Shown: positions 1-13,116 of the stretch, piece after piece
How positions within the stretch are numbered: position 1 is the first letter of the stretch
Layout of the letters: the number at the start of each line of letters is the position of its first letter
The notes under the pieces: model-generated
The model's database searches: none
Seen by the model: the letters and a program-made list of their open reading frames with translations, nothing else
What the model was told of the DNA's origin: nothing
Source: Lewinellaceae bacterium
Lineage (GTDB): Bacteria > Bacteroidota > Bacteroidia > Chitinophagales > Saprospiraceae
Direction: 5' to 3'
Length of the DNA stretch: 64,000 nt
Assembly: GCA_020636105.1 (NCBI GenBank)
Contig: JACJYL010000002.1
Span: forward strand, 1-64,000
Translations under genes and position numbers: made by a program

Positions 1-3000
1 AAACGCTTTACAAAAAAATCAAAAGCATCGAACGCCCCCAAGCTTTAATCGTACCATTTTGGAATTGAAACGCTCCTGGTCCTCTAACTGGTCTAACTTT
101 CGGAGGATGCTTTAATCGTACCATTTTGGAATTGAAACAACAACGCGGACAAAATAACGGACTCCGGATTTATGGCTTTAATCGTACCATTTTGGAATTG
201 AAACTAGCCTTAAAACTTGGTTGGGCTCCAGGCTTACCGGGCTTTAATCGTACCATTTTGGAATTGAAACCAGATAGCTCTAAACTAACCAGCCCTCCAG
301 GGTGAGCTTTAATCGTACCATTTTGGAATTGAAACCGGTTACTACTGGAAGGTTTACAGGAGTGCAATCTGGCTTTAATCGTACCATTTTGGAATTGAAA
401 CGGAGTATATAATAACATCTACCCAAAGCATCAGTTTGGCTTTAATCGTACCATTTTGGAATTGAAACATTTTCCTGTGTACCATTTAGCTGGTGCTGAT
501 ATGGCTTTAATCGTACCATTTTGGAATTGAAACTCGCTTGCTGAAAGGTAGTTACCTCACAACCAGCATGCTTTAATCGTACCATTTTGGAATTGAAACG
601 AAGAAGCATTTGAGTTTTTGCAAAAATATAATTTCGCTTTAATCGTACCATTTTGGAATTGAAACGAATAAAATTCATCTTTGTCCATAATCGGATTTAA
701 AGCTTTAATCGTACCATTTTGGAATTGAAACTCAAAAGAGTTTTCATTATTATCTTCCCCTACAAAAGGCTTTAATCGTACCATTTTGGAATTGAAACGA
801 CAGAGTAAAGCAGTTTATAAACTTTGAAAATTGCGCTTTAATCGTACCATTTTGGAATTGAAACACCCTAAAAACACTACATCTAAACTATGCCTGGAAG
901 CTTTAATCGTACCATTTTGGAATTGAAACGGTCGAAGGCGTTACATAATTGCCCGCTCGTGGGGGCTTTAATCGTACCATTTTGGAATTGAAACAATGAA
1001 GCAACAAATCGCAACCAACTTTTTATCGGCGCTTTAATCGTACCATTTTGGAATTGAAACCGGGCTAAACCTCCAGGCTGGGGGAAGTATAATACTGCTT
1101 TAATCGTACCATTTTGGAATTGAAACGGGCCAGCTCTTTGTCTCGCCCGTCGGCCATAGCCGGCTTTAATCGTACCATTTTGGAATTGAAACGGCTTATA
1201 GTAATAGTTATCAATTTTCGCACCGGGGCTTTAATCGTACCATTTTGGAATTGAAACACTTTTCATGATTGGTCACGAACTCCCGCATACGTAGCTTTAA
1301 TCGTACCATTTTGGAATTGAAACTATTTGTCGGATATAACGTTTTCTATCTTTACATTATGGCTTTAATCGTACCATTTTGGAATTGAAACAAGTATCAG
1401 TTTGTTCCTCGGGGGTATAGGCTCGGGCTTTAATCGTACCATTTTGGAATTGAAACGCGGAGGATGGCCCCGGATAGGTCCACCTCGGATAGGGCTTTAA
1501 TCGTACCATTTTGGAATTGAAACACGGGTAGAAAAAAGCTAAGTAATGCCAAAGAGCGCGCTTTAATCGTACCATTTTGGAATTGAAACTTTGCTGGGCA
1601 CTCTGTTCCATGCTTTTTGGAGGCGCTTTAATCGTACCATTTTGGAATTGAAACACATCATTATAAACTTCAATAGTCGAACTAGCAGGTGCTTTAATCG
1701 TACCATTTTGGAATTGAAACCCGTTACCGTAGTGGACACCAGCGACACGGTAGTAATGCTTTAATCGTACCATTTTGGAATTGAAACCTTGTAGCGAGTA
1801 TGCTGTAGTCCCCGCGAAATTGCGCTTTAATCGTACCATTTTGGAATTGAAACCGTTAAACATTAAAGCCGCGGAGGCCTCGTATATTGCTTTAATCGTA
1901 CCATTTTGGAATTGAAACTAAACTTGAATCTTTCCAGTCTATGTATGAGCCTAAGCTTTAATCGTACCATTTTGGAATTGAAACTTCTAAGATATTATCT
2001 AAAGTCATTTTTATAGATTGCTTTAATCGTACCATTTTGGAATTGAAACGGGGGATAATTAATCTAAATTTTGGGTTTTCCGGGCTGGCTTTAATCGTAC
2101 CATTTTGGAATTGAAACATCAAAAGCAAGGGCCGCCTTTTCTCCGGCATCTCGCTTTAATCGTACCATTTTGGAATTGAAACTGGATGAGCTGGCCAATA
2201 TTTCCAGGCTTGTAGCCCGCTTTAATCGTACCATTTTGGAATTGAAACGGGTTGCCCGGAGACCGCTAAAAACCCCCTGGCTGGGCTTTAATCGTACCAT
2301 TTTGGAATTGAAACGGGTTAAGGTGGGCAAGGTGGACCTAACCCCTCGGAGCTTTAATCGTACCATTTTGGAATTGAAACCGGATATACGCAAACAAAGC
2401 GATATTTAAAACGCTCGCTTTAATCGTACCATTTTGGAATTGAAACAGGAAAAAAAAGACTCCATGGATATACCTTCCAGCTTGCTTTAATCGTACCATT
2501 TTGGAATTGAAACGAATTTAGATAACATACCCTCCACCTCGTTAATTTTGCTTTAATCGTACCATTTTGGAATTGAAACCCAGGAAACCTACGGCGGTAA
2601 GTTAGTAGAGAACAGGCTTTAATCGTACCATTTTGGAATTGAAACTTTTTTAAAGGTGATTTTATGCAAATAACCCTTTGCGGCTTTAATCGTACCATTT
2701 TGGAATTGAAACCCTTAAAATAGAATCCCTGCAGGATAATATTCTAAAAGCTTTAATCGTACCATTTTGGAATTGAAACTCTGTATTTTCGTCGATATAG
2801 AAGTACCCGTATTTGGCTTTAATCGTACCATTTTGGAATTGAAACAAATCTCCAGGCGGCCACCGTTTGAGTGCTATACGGGCTTTAATCGTACCATTTT
2901 GGAATTGAAACGGACCAACCAGGGCCGCAACTTTAACCGGTGGCGGGGCTTTAATCGTACCATTTTGGAATTGAAACAACCAAAGAATTATATTTCCTCC

Positions 3001-6000
3001 CGCCTGAAGGTTTGCTTTAATCGTACCATTTTGGAATTGAAACGGTTCTCGCCGCGGTCGGCAAGTTTGGCCATAATGGGCTTTAATCGTACCATTTTGG
3101 AATTGAAACTAAAATCAGCGCTGAACGCTATTGTATTAGAAGGAGCTTTAATCGTACCATTTTGGAATTGAAACCTGTATTACTGTGGGTAGTGGTCCCC
3201 AGGGAGGTACTGCTTTAATCGTACCATTTTGGAATTGAAACGGAATATTAGTTTATTCTGCCTTACCGTATCTACGGCTTTAATCGTACCATTTTGGAAT
3301 TGAAACCAATTTAACCTACAATAATGGCAGACCCTAAACAAGGCTTTAATCGTACCATTTTGGAATTGAAACCAGTAATAGCGGGCGCCGCGTTTTGGCC
3401 TATAGTGGGCTTTAATCGTACCATTTTGGAATTGAAACTATATTCCCAGTGTTTTTCGAGAGTGTAGGCATAGTGCTTTAATCGTACCATTTTGGAATTG
3501 AAACGGAGCACGTTATTAGCCGCCACATTTTGCATTTTCGGCTTTAATCGTACCATTTTGGAATTGAAACGGGGTAAATACCTCTCCTCCGCTAATAATT
3601 TTAATCTGCTTTAATCGTACCATTTTGGAATTGAAACACAGGAATACACAGATAACAGAAGGTTTAGCAAAGCGCTTTAATCGTACCATTTTGGAATTGA
3701 AACTAAACAGTACAAATTTAGCGTAGATGAAAACGCTTTGCTTTAATCGTACCATTTTGGAATTGAAACGGATTTTTGGGACTGGTTAGATTCTTTCTGG
3801 CATAGCTTTAATCGTACCATTTTGGAATTGAAACTAAACAGTACAAATTTAGCGTAGATGAAAACGCTTGCTTTAATCGTACCATTTTGGAATTGAAACC
3901 CGTTTGAGTGCTATACGGTGAAAATTGCCCGCCTTTGCTTTAATCGTACCATTTTGGAATTGAAACACATAATGAACCAATTCAACGCTCCAGCCGAGGA
4001 GGCTTTAATCGTACCATTTTGGAATTGAAACGAGCGTTTTTACGTTGTTTTTCGGTACCTATTACCCGCTTTAATCGTACCATTTTGGAATTGAAACTAA
4101 GAACATCCGAAAACAAAAGTTTCTTATACCTTGCTTTAATCGTACCATTTTGGAATTGAAACAAGGTAACGCCTCCCCGTTTGCCAGGTCTACTATTTTG
4201 CTTTAATCGTACCATTTTGGAATTGAAACAACCGAGGATTACAGCCTCCTGCCAGGGCATCCAGGCTTTAATCGTACCATTTTGGAATTGAAACTTATAA
4301 AATAACTTTATGCTTTAACCCGTTTGGGTTGCTTTAATCGTACCATTTTGGAATTGAAACTTTGTAGCTAATCCAAGATCATCGTTAGCGAGTAGAGCTT
4401 TAATCGTACCATTTTGGAATTGAAACTAATTTTGAATTTTCAGTAAATACCGAGTTTGTAAAGCTTTAATCGTACCATTTTGGAATTGAAACTAAAAAAC
4501 ATAAAAAACATATTTTCAAAATGGGAGGCTTTAATCGTACCATTTTGGAATTGAAACATGGCCTATATCCTATTTTATATAGCCTATATATACGCTTTAA
4601 TCGTACCATTTTGGAATTGAAACAGATCATCGTTAGCGAGTAGATACATTCCGCTATTAGCTTTAATCGTACCATTTTGGAATTGAAACTATATAGGGGC
4701 TCCGGAGGCATCTACGGCGGTTATGGGCTTTAATCGTACCATTTTGGAATTGAAACCTAACCTGGAGGCATTAATTTGCCCGTAAACATCGCTTTAATCG
4801 TACCATTTTGGAATTGAAACGGGTGAGGCTTTGGAGTGGTACTACGACCTCCTCCTGCTTTAATCGTACCATTTTGGAATTGAAACCAAGAATTAATCCA
4901 GTAAACCTTTACATCTCTGTCTGCTTTAATCGTACCATTTTGGAATTGAAACACAGGAATACACAGATAACAGAAGGTTTAGCAAAGGCTTTAATCGTAC
5001 CATTTTGGAATTGAAACAACAGGAGGACACCTACCGGCCGGCATACGCCAGGAGGCTTTAATCGTACCATTTTGGAATTGAAACTGGCCTCCTGTAGAGT
5101 TAGGGAGCCATCCTCCATAAGCTTTAATCGTACCATTTTGGAATTGAAACATGTAAAAGAATTGGAGCTCAAATTAGAGGCCGCCGTGCTTTAATCGTAC
5201 CATTTTGGAATTGAAACGACGCTGGTAACCCCAACCCTCAGCGGAGATTTTAGGCTTTAATCGTACCATTTTGGAATTGAAACGGTTCTCGCCGCGGTCG
5301 GCAAGTTTGGCCATAATGGGCTTTAATCGTACCATTTTGGAATTGAAACCGGTATAAGCCTCTCCGGCGCCCTGCCTATATACCTGCTTTAATCGTACCA
5401 TTTTGGAATTGAAACGGGTAAAATAGTAAAGCAGTTAGAGGGGTATTTAAGCTTTAATCGTACCATTTTGGAATTGAAACCCCCTAAAAGGTGGTCCCTG
5501 GTGGAGGTCAATTTTGCTTTAATCGTACCATTTTGGAATTGAAACAAACGAATTAAATAAATTTAACATAAAGCAAAAGTGCTTTAATCGTACCATTTTG
5601 GAATTGAAACAGCTTTGGAGCTCGTTTGTCGGGTCCGCGTCCGCGTGCTTTAATCGTACCATTTTGGAATTGAAACGGGTAAAATAGTAAAGCAGTTAGA
5701 GGGGTATTTAAAGCTTTAATCGTACCATTTTGGAATTGAAACAGGATGGGGAGGTTTTCGGTATTTTAAGCCGTCCGGGCTTTAATCGTACCATTTTGGA
5801 ATTGAAACAACCGAGGATTACAGCCTCCTGCCAGGGCATCCAGAGCTTTAATCGTACCATTTTGGAATTGAAACCCCGATACGGGGGAAACGCCAATACT
5901 ATCCGTTACATGCTTTAATCGTACCATTTTGGAATTGAAACTTTTTTATTTCGCTCGTCCATACATTTTCGGCCAGCTTTAATCGTACCATTTTGGAATT

Positions 6001-9000
6001 GAAACGTATTTCCGCCGCGGTTACTCGGCATACCGCCAGGGCTTTAATCGTACCATTTTGGAATTGAAACACGTTGAGTATATGCGTAGCGTAACGAAGT
6101 GGAGTTGCTTTAATCGTACCATTTTGGAATTGAAACGTTCCTAGGCAAAGCGCCAAACGGTACCGGAGGGAGCTTTAATCGTACCATTTTGGAATTGAAA
6201 CCTTGTAGCGAGTATGCTGTAGTCCCCGCGAAATTGCGCTTTAATCGTACCATTTTGGAATTGAAACATAAAACCGCGCCGGGAGTAGTAGATAACGCCT
6301 GGGGCTTTAATCGTACCATTTTGGAATTGAAACAAAATATTTTATCTACTTCCGCAAAGTTAATATCCGGCTTTAATCGTACCATTTTGGAATTGAAACA
6401 TACTATTTGCCCGTTGCTGGTTAGGTCTTGGGTAACGCTTTAATCGTACCATTTTGGAATTGAAACGTAGGAGTTTCAACTAATACGTAGTCATTATGGG
6501 TGCTTTAATCGTACCATTTTGGAATTGAAACCCCGGAGTCCCGGAGGTCCAGGAGGAGGTCGTAGTGCTTTAATCGTACCATTTTGGAATTGAAACGGAT
6601 ATGCAAAACGTTTATGATACTCTTCACCCCTGCTTTAATCGTACCATTTTGGAATTGAAACCAATTTAACCTACAATAATGGCAGACCCTAAACAAGTGC
6701 TTTAATCGTACCATTTTGGAATTGAAACGTAATTTCTGCTCCTCTTTTTCATACTCCGCCCGGGCTTTAATCGTACCATTTTGGAATTGAAACTGTGCTC
6801 GAGTGTTATAGAATCTAATATATCCCCCGCTTTAATCGTACCATTTTGGAATTGAAACCCAGCTAATAAAATCCTGGTACACGCCGTTTATTTTGCTTTA
6901 ATCGTACCATTTTGGAATTGAAACTGGAGAGAGCAACATACAACATTTTAACCGATAGAGCTTTAATCGTACCATTTTGGAATTGAAACAGCCAACAAAG
7001 TGTAAAGGCGTATGTTCTTAACCAGAGCTTTAATCGTACCATTTTGGAATTGAAACAAGCCGAGAAGGGCCTGGCTAAAAAGTACGGTATTGAAGGCTTT
7101 AATCGTACCATTTTGGAATTGAAACTGGGTATCAATAGTAGTGCATACCTCCTCCTCTATGCTTTAATCGTACCATTTTGGAATTGAAACGGGCTACTAC
7201 CCTAACTTTTTCAAATTTGCACATTGGCTTTAATCGTACCATTTTGGAATTGAAACGTTATAAAAATAGTTTTAAATATTCTGGCCTCATCAGCTTTAAT
7301 CGTACCATTTTGGAATTGAAACATCAAGTTTGGATCATTTGACTCATCTGGATTGGTGCTTTAATCGTACCATTTTGGAATTGAAACTACGCAACAATAG
7401 CAGGAGCATTTTCAGGATCAACTGGCTTTAATCGTACCATTTTGGAATTGAAACTTGTCAGATCTATATTTTAGCGATTCAGCAAACACGCTTTAATCGT
7501 ACCATTTTGGAATTGAAACGGAGAAAGGATCAACATTCAAAGATGGATCCAATGAGCTTTAATCGTACCATTTTGGAATTGAAACGGATCAACAGGGACA
7601 GGAAAACCAGGATCAACATTGGCTTTAATCGTACCATTTTGGAATTGAAACGATTTGAAACATAGGCCAATCCCATCAATAATCAGGCTTTAATCGTACC
7701 ATTTTGGAATTGAAACCTCTTTTTTTAGGTGACTTATTCTTTGTTGCATTGCTGCTTTAATCGTACCATTTTGGAATTGAAACAATTAAAAATAGATGAC
7801 TGGAAGCTGGAAGGTATATCGCTTTAATCGTACCATTTTGGAATTGAAACCCAAGACGGATTTTTGACCACCAACCAGGAGCAGCAGCTTTAATCGTACC
7901 ATTTTGGAATTGAAACGGGCAAAAGAGGGGCTACGGTTGCCGAGCTGCAAAGAGCTTTAATCGTACCATTTTGGAATTGAAACACAACTAAACAAAAAAG
8001 CCCAACCGGAAAAAATCCGGGCTTTAATCGTACCATTTTGGAATTGAAACTATATTTATTAAACGATGCCTTTGTTTTCAGGTGATGCTTTAATCGTACC
8101 ATTTTGGAATTGAAACTGTTTTGTATTATCCGGTTTGTAATTAACCTGAAAAGCTTTAATCGTACCATTTTGGAATTGAAACGGGGGAAGGTTCAGATAT
8201 TACGACCCATTAAACGTGCTTTAATCGTACCATTTTGGAATTGAAACAGGGGTGGCCTGGCATTGGCTATCATTACGTAATAGCTTTAATCGTACCATTT
8301 TGGAATTGAAACTAGGAAGTATAACTTCCTTTAATAGTTCGCTAGGAGCTTTAATCGTACCATTTTGGAATTGAAACCGGAATACATGGCAAGACTTTGT
8401 AAATTTTTATCGCGCTTTAATCGTACCATTTTGGAATTGAAACTGATTTGATTTTCTATGCCGCACATGGTTCGGATAAGCTTTAATCGTACCATTTTGG
8501 AATTGAAACCCCGATACGGGAGAAACGCCAATACTATCCGTTGCGCTTTAATCGTACCATTTTGGAATTGAAACCTGGAGATAGAAAATACAACATGCCG
8601 AAAGGGCAGGGCTTTAATCGTACCATTTTGGAATTGAAACCGAGCAGAAAGATTCAGAACGCAAAGATTATCAAAGCTTTAATCGTACCATTTTGGAATT
8701 GAAACTGCCATTCGCATCCTTATATATAATAGTGTACCGGCGCTTTAATCGTACCATTTTGGAATTGAAACCTGGAGATAGAAAATACAACATGCCGAAA
8801 GGGCAGGGGCTTTAATCGTACCATTTTGGAATTGAAACATGTTAAATCTCAACTCACAAAGTTGATTGAAAAGGGCTTTAATCGTACCATTTTGGAATTG
8901 AAACAGAATGAGGACCCCGGACGCACCTTTGTTTTTTACTCGCTTTAATCGTACCATTTTGGAATTGAAACTGATTTTAAAATCCTTGCTTTAGGATCAA

Positions 9001-12000
9001 TAAATGAGCTTTAATCGTACCATTTTGGAATTGAAACTCGAGCAGGAACAGACGGGGCCTACGGCTTACGATTGCTTTAATCGTACCATTTTGGAATTGA
9101 AACAACGAAATTCACGAGGCGGAAGGATTTTTTGATGTGGCTTTAATCGTACCATTTTGGAATTGAAACTCGCAATAATTGTTCAATTAATATCAATAAT
9201 CGTTGCTTTAATCGTACCATTTTGGAATTGAAACACGATTTAAAAATGGCAAACCTACGCGGGGCAAACCGCTTTAATCGTACCATTTTGGAATTGAAAC
9301 CCCGCAGTATCGTGTAGATAGTCCCAGTCTGTCGGGCTTTAATCGTACCATTTTGGAATTGAAACCAGCCAGCGTTTTAGTATCGCTTTTCGGAATAATC
9401 AGCTTTAATCGTACCATTTTGGAATTGAAACGGGGTTTAACCTTTATACTTTAATCGGCCTGGACCGCTTTAATCGTACCATTTTGGAATTGAAACTTAA
9501 CATTGACAGTGAGTGGGAGTGGATCAATTGCGCTTTAATCGTACCATTTTGGAATTGAAACATTTTAGGGAAAGTATTTGACAGTTTAAACAATGGAGCT
9601 TTAATCGTACCATTTTGGAATTGAAACTCAACTTTGACATATTTCAATCCATAACAAATGCCGCTTTAATCGTACCATTTTGGAATTGAAACATGTATTA
9701 TTTAAGATCTCATACCTTTCCTGCAAATCGCTTTAATCGTACCATTTTGGAATTGAAACTGGTTGTGGAAACAAGGGACCCAACGACAATAGGAGGCTTT
9801 AATCGTACCATTTTGGAATTGAAACTGATTATTGATAGTGACATATTAGATACTTTTGTGAGCTTTAATCGTACCATTTTGGAATTGAAACGGCGATTAC
9901 ATGGATAGATAGCGACCACCAAGGCCGGCTTTAATCGTACCATTTTGGAATTGAAACAGGCTTGCCCGTTTTTGGCTCTAATAATGCCGTTAGCTTTAAT
10001 CGTACCATTTTGGAATTGAAACCCATCTGAACTTATTAAACCAACTGTTTTTTGCGCGCTTTAATCGTACCATTTTGGAATTGAAACAGATAACCGGAGC
10101 TTCCTGAATCATCATCCAGGATGGCTTTAATCGTACCATTTTGGAATTGAAACATCCTTTTCACCCGGCTACAATAGGATTTAAACGCGGCTTTAATCGT
10201 ACCATTTTGGAATTGAAACTATTAATAGAAATTCCGGCCCCGGCTGTTATTGTGTGCTTTAATCGTACCATTTTGGAATTGAAACGGGATTGGTCGCCTA
10301 TCTGCATCTTGTGTATCTTCCGCTTTAATCGTACCATTTTGGAATTGAAACGGTTATAGAAGTCTTCCGGAAGGCGCAAAATTTTGGGCTTTAATCGTAC
10401 CATTTTGGAATTGAAACTTGACATACAGTAAAGATCGTTTTTGTCGTCGGCAAGCTTTAATCGTACCATTTTGGAATTGAAACTGGTTATGGTTCAGCTA
10501 TTGCGGCGGAAATGACAAAGCTTTAATCGTACCATTTTGGAATTGAAACTGTTATTAATATCCTTGAGTGGACAATAGAATTTCTGCTTTAATCGTACCA
10601 TTTTGGAATTGAAACTCAAAATCTTCAATTCCCGCAACTACCGGCCGGCCGCTTTAATCGTACCATTTTGGAATTGAAACTTAATAAAACCATGTTGAAA
10701 AATTCTTTAGTTTCTTGCTTTAATCGTACCATTTTGGAATTGAAACGCGACAATAGGATTTAAACGCGTTTCAGAAAGTTACGCTTTAATCGTACCATTT
10801 TGGAATTGAAACAAAGGAAAAAACGGCCTCATTAAGTTATCCATGAAGGCTTTAATCGTACCATTTTGGAATTGAAACATTGTAATATTTTCGGGCGTAA
10901 CCTCGAGAGTGGACAGCTTTAATCGTACCATTTTGGAATTGAAACGTATCTAATGCCGGGGAAATTTCCCCCTCGCTAATATGCTTTAATCGTACCATTT
11001 TGGAATTGAAACTGAGTAAAATCATGTTAAAGAATTCCTTAGTTTCTGCTTTAATCGTACCATTTTGGAATTGAAACCACTATCAATTTGACAAATAAAA
11101 ATTATTAATCAAGCTTTAATCGTACCATTTTGGAATTGAAACAGGGGTGGCCTGGCATTGGCTATCATTACGTAATAGCTTTAATCGTACCATTTTGGAA
11201 TTGAAACTAGGAAGTATAACTTCCTTTAATAGTTCGCTAGGAGCTTTAATCGTACCATTTTGGAATTGAAACCGAATAAATAAAATATCATGTCATTAAT
11301 TACAGCATGCTTTAATCGTACCATTTTGGAATTGAAACAAAAAGAAACGTTGTGTAGGCTCTTTGATACTGAAGCTTTAATCGTACCATTTTGGAATTGA
11401 AACTACCAACAAGCCACGGCCAATGGTAGGATACGAATAGGCTTTAATCGTACCATTTTGGAATTGAAACTAGGTAGGGTCGTAGTACCCTGACGCCTTA
11501 TAACCCGCTTTAATCGTACCATTTTGGAATTGAAACGGGCCACAAGCCTGGAAATATTGGCCAGCTCATCCAGCTTTAATCGTACCATTTTGGAATTGAA
11601 ACTGCTGGAGGTGGCGGGAGACGATAACAGGGCGCGCGGGCTTTAATCGTACCATTTTGGAATTGAAACTTTGTAAAATCAGGCGGCGAGTTTTACGCCG
11701 GATTTGCTTTAATCGTACCATTTTGGAATTGAAACTAACTATCAAAGAGGTGACCCGTAACGGCGTACGAGCTTTAATCGTACCATTTTGGAATTGAAAC
11801 GGAGTCCTACAGTTTCCTCAAATTGTACATTACTGGCTTTAATCGTACCATTTTGGAATTGAAACAGGAAGGGAAAATTAACGAGGTGGAGGGTATGTTA
11901 GCTTTAATCGTACCATTTTGGAATTGAAACATTTACGTGCTAAGGGCAAAGTAGCCGAGCTGGCCCGCTTTAATCGTACCATTTTGGAATTGAAACGGAA

Positions 12001-13116
12001 AGAGATAGACGACCTTAAAGAAAACAGAGAGGCTTTAATCGTACCATTTTGGAATTGAAACTTAGAGGATGTGGATTGGAAACGTGGAGAAGAAGGTGCT
12101 TTAATCGTACCATTTTGGAATTGAAACGGCTAATCTCTAATGTTGTGCCTGTTAATTGTAGTGGCTTTAATCGTACCATTTTGGAATTGAAACTTTGTAG
12201 TTTCAGCAGCTCTATGTCTCGCCTAACCGGCTTTAATCGTACCATTTTGGAATTGAAACGATTCAAATCCGTACCGTCGTATGTCCCCGAAATTACGCTT
12301 TAATCGTACCATTTTGGAATTGAAACTATTTACATAAATGCCGGGGCATTGTGTATGACCGGGCTTTAATCGTACCATTTTGGAATTGAAACTCAGCTTA
12401 TTATGACTGCCGGACTTTTGCAATATTGCTTTAATCGTACCATTTTGGAATTGAAACTCAAAAGCCCCGGACGCGAAAAGAATCGAAGCGGGTGGCTTTA
12501 ATCGTACCATTTTGGAATTGAAACTTAATCACCCCTTAAAAATCGTTTTTATCCCTATCGCTTTAATCGTACCATTTTGGAATTGAAACAGTGCAACCCT
12601 CAAAGGAATTATTAATAAATTGACGCTTTAATCGTACCATTTTGGAATTGAAACTTGATAGTGATGACGATATCCGTGATGCCTGGGTCAAGCTTTAATC
12701 GTACCATTTTGGAATTGAAACCGTACACAGACATGCCTTTCTTGAGCGTTTCTTCCGCGCTTTAATCGTACCATTTTGGAATTGAAACCAGGCTTTGGCA
12801 GAACTCAAAGACCTTGACGCGGACGCTTTAATCGTACCATTTTGGAATTGAAACATGAAATTCAGGTAGTCGATACGCTTGTTTTAACCGCTTTAATCGT
12901 ACCATTTTGGAATTGAAACGTTCAAGGTATAGGTTAGCAATCATCTCATTATCGCGCTTTAATCGTACCATTTTGGAATTGAAACTGTTTAGTGTATGTC
13001 TTAGCGTGATTCGATGTAAAGCTTTAATCGTACCATTTTGGAATTGAAACCCGCAAGATTAGAACAACAAAAACTGGAAGGAGAAAGCTTTAATCGTACC
13101 ATTTTAGAATTGAAAC
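1..13116 (+). CRISPR. Giant CRISPR array, at least 199 repeats, open at the left edge
   Basis: A 30-bp direct repeat (for example 42-71, starting GCTTTAATCGT and ending GGAATTGAAAC) recurs every 64-69 bp from 42 to 13116. I counted 199 complete copies plus the last 4 bases of another at 1-4, and 199 spacers, mostly 35-37 nt (range 34-39). All copies look identical except the last. The 3' end ATTGAAAC matches the 8-nt crRNA 5' handle typical of type I-B and type III repeats, so the precursor RNA is read left to right and the leader lies outside the window. The degenerate repeat at the right end agrees with this, because old, leader-distal ends decay. No cas gene is present here, so the subtype is open; type I-B is favoured by the CCA-like PAM inferred from overlapping spacers. 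Translating the repeat gives many spurious ORFs, which are not genes. Confidence 0.99.
13087..13116 (+). repeat. Terminal, degenerate CRISPR repeat
   Basis: Last repeat of the array. It differs from all others I read by one base, G to A at repeat position 20, giving TTTTAGAATTG instead of TTTTGGAATTG. No further repeat follows within the next kilobase. A single decayed copy is normal for the leader-distal end and fixes the array's polarity. Confidence 0.93.

Noticed and set aside
170..12510. Dozens of ORFs with repeating FNSKMVRLK, FQFQNGTIKA or FNRTILELK words
   Set aside because: They are the CRISPR repeat read in three frames; no real protein.
1..13116. Self-targeting spacers
   Set aside because: I saw none matching genes in this window, but I could not search systematically, so I make no claim.
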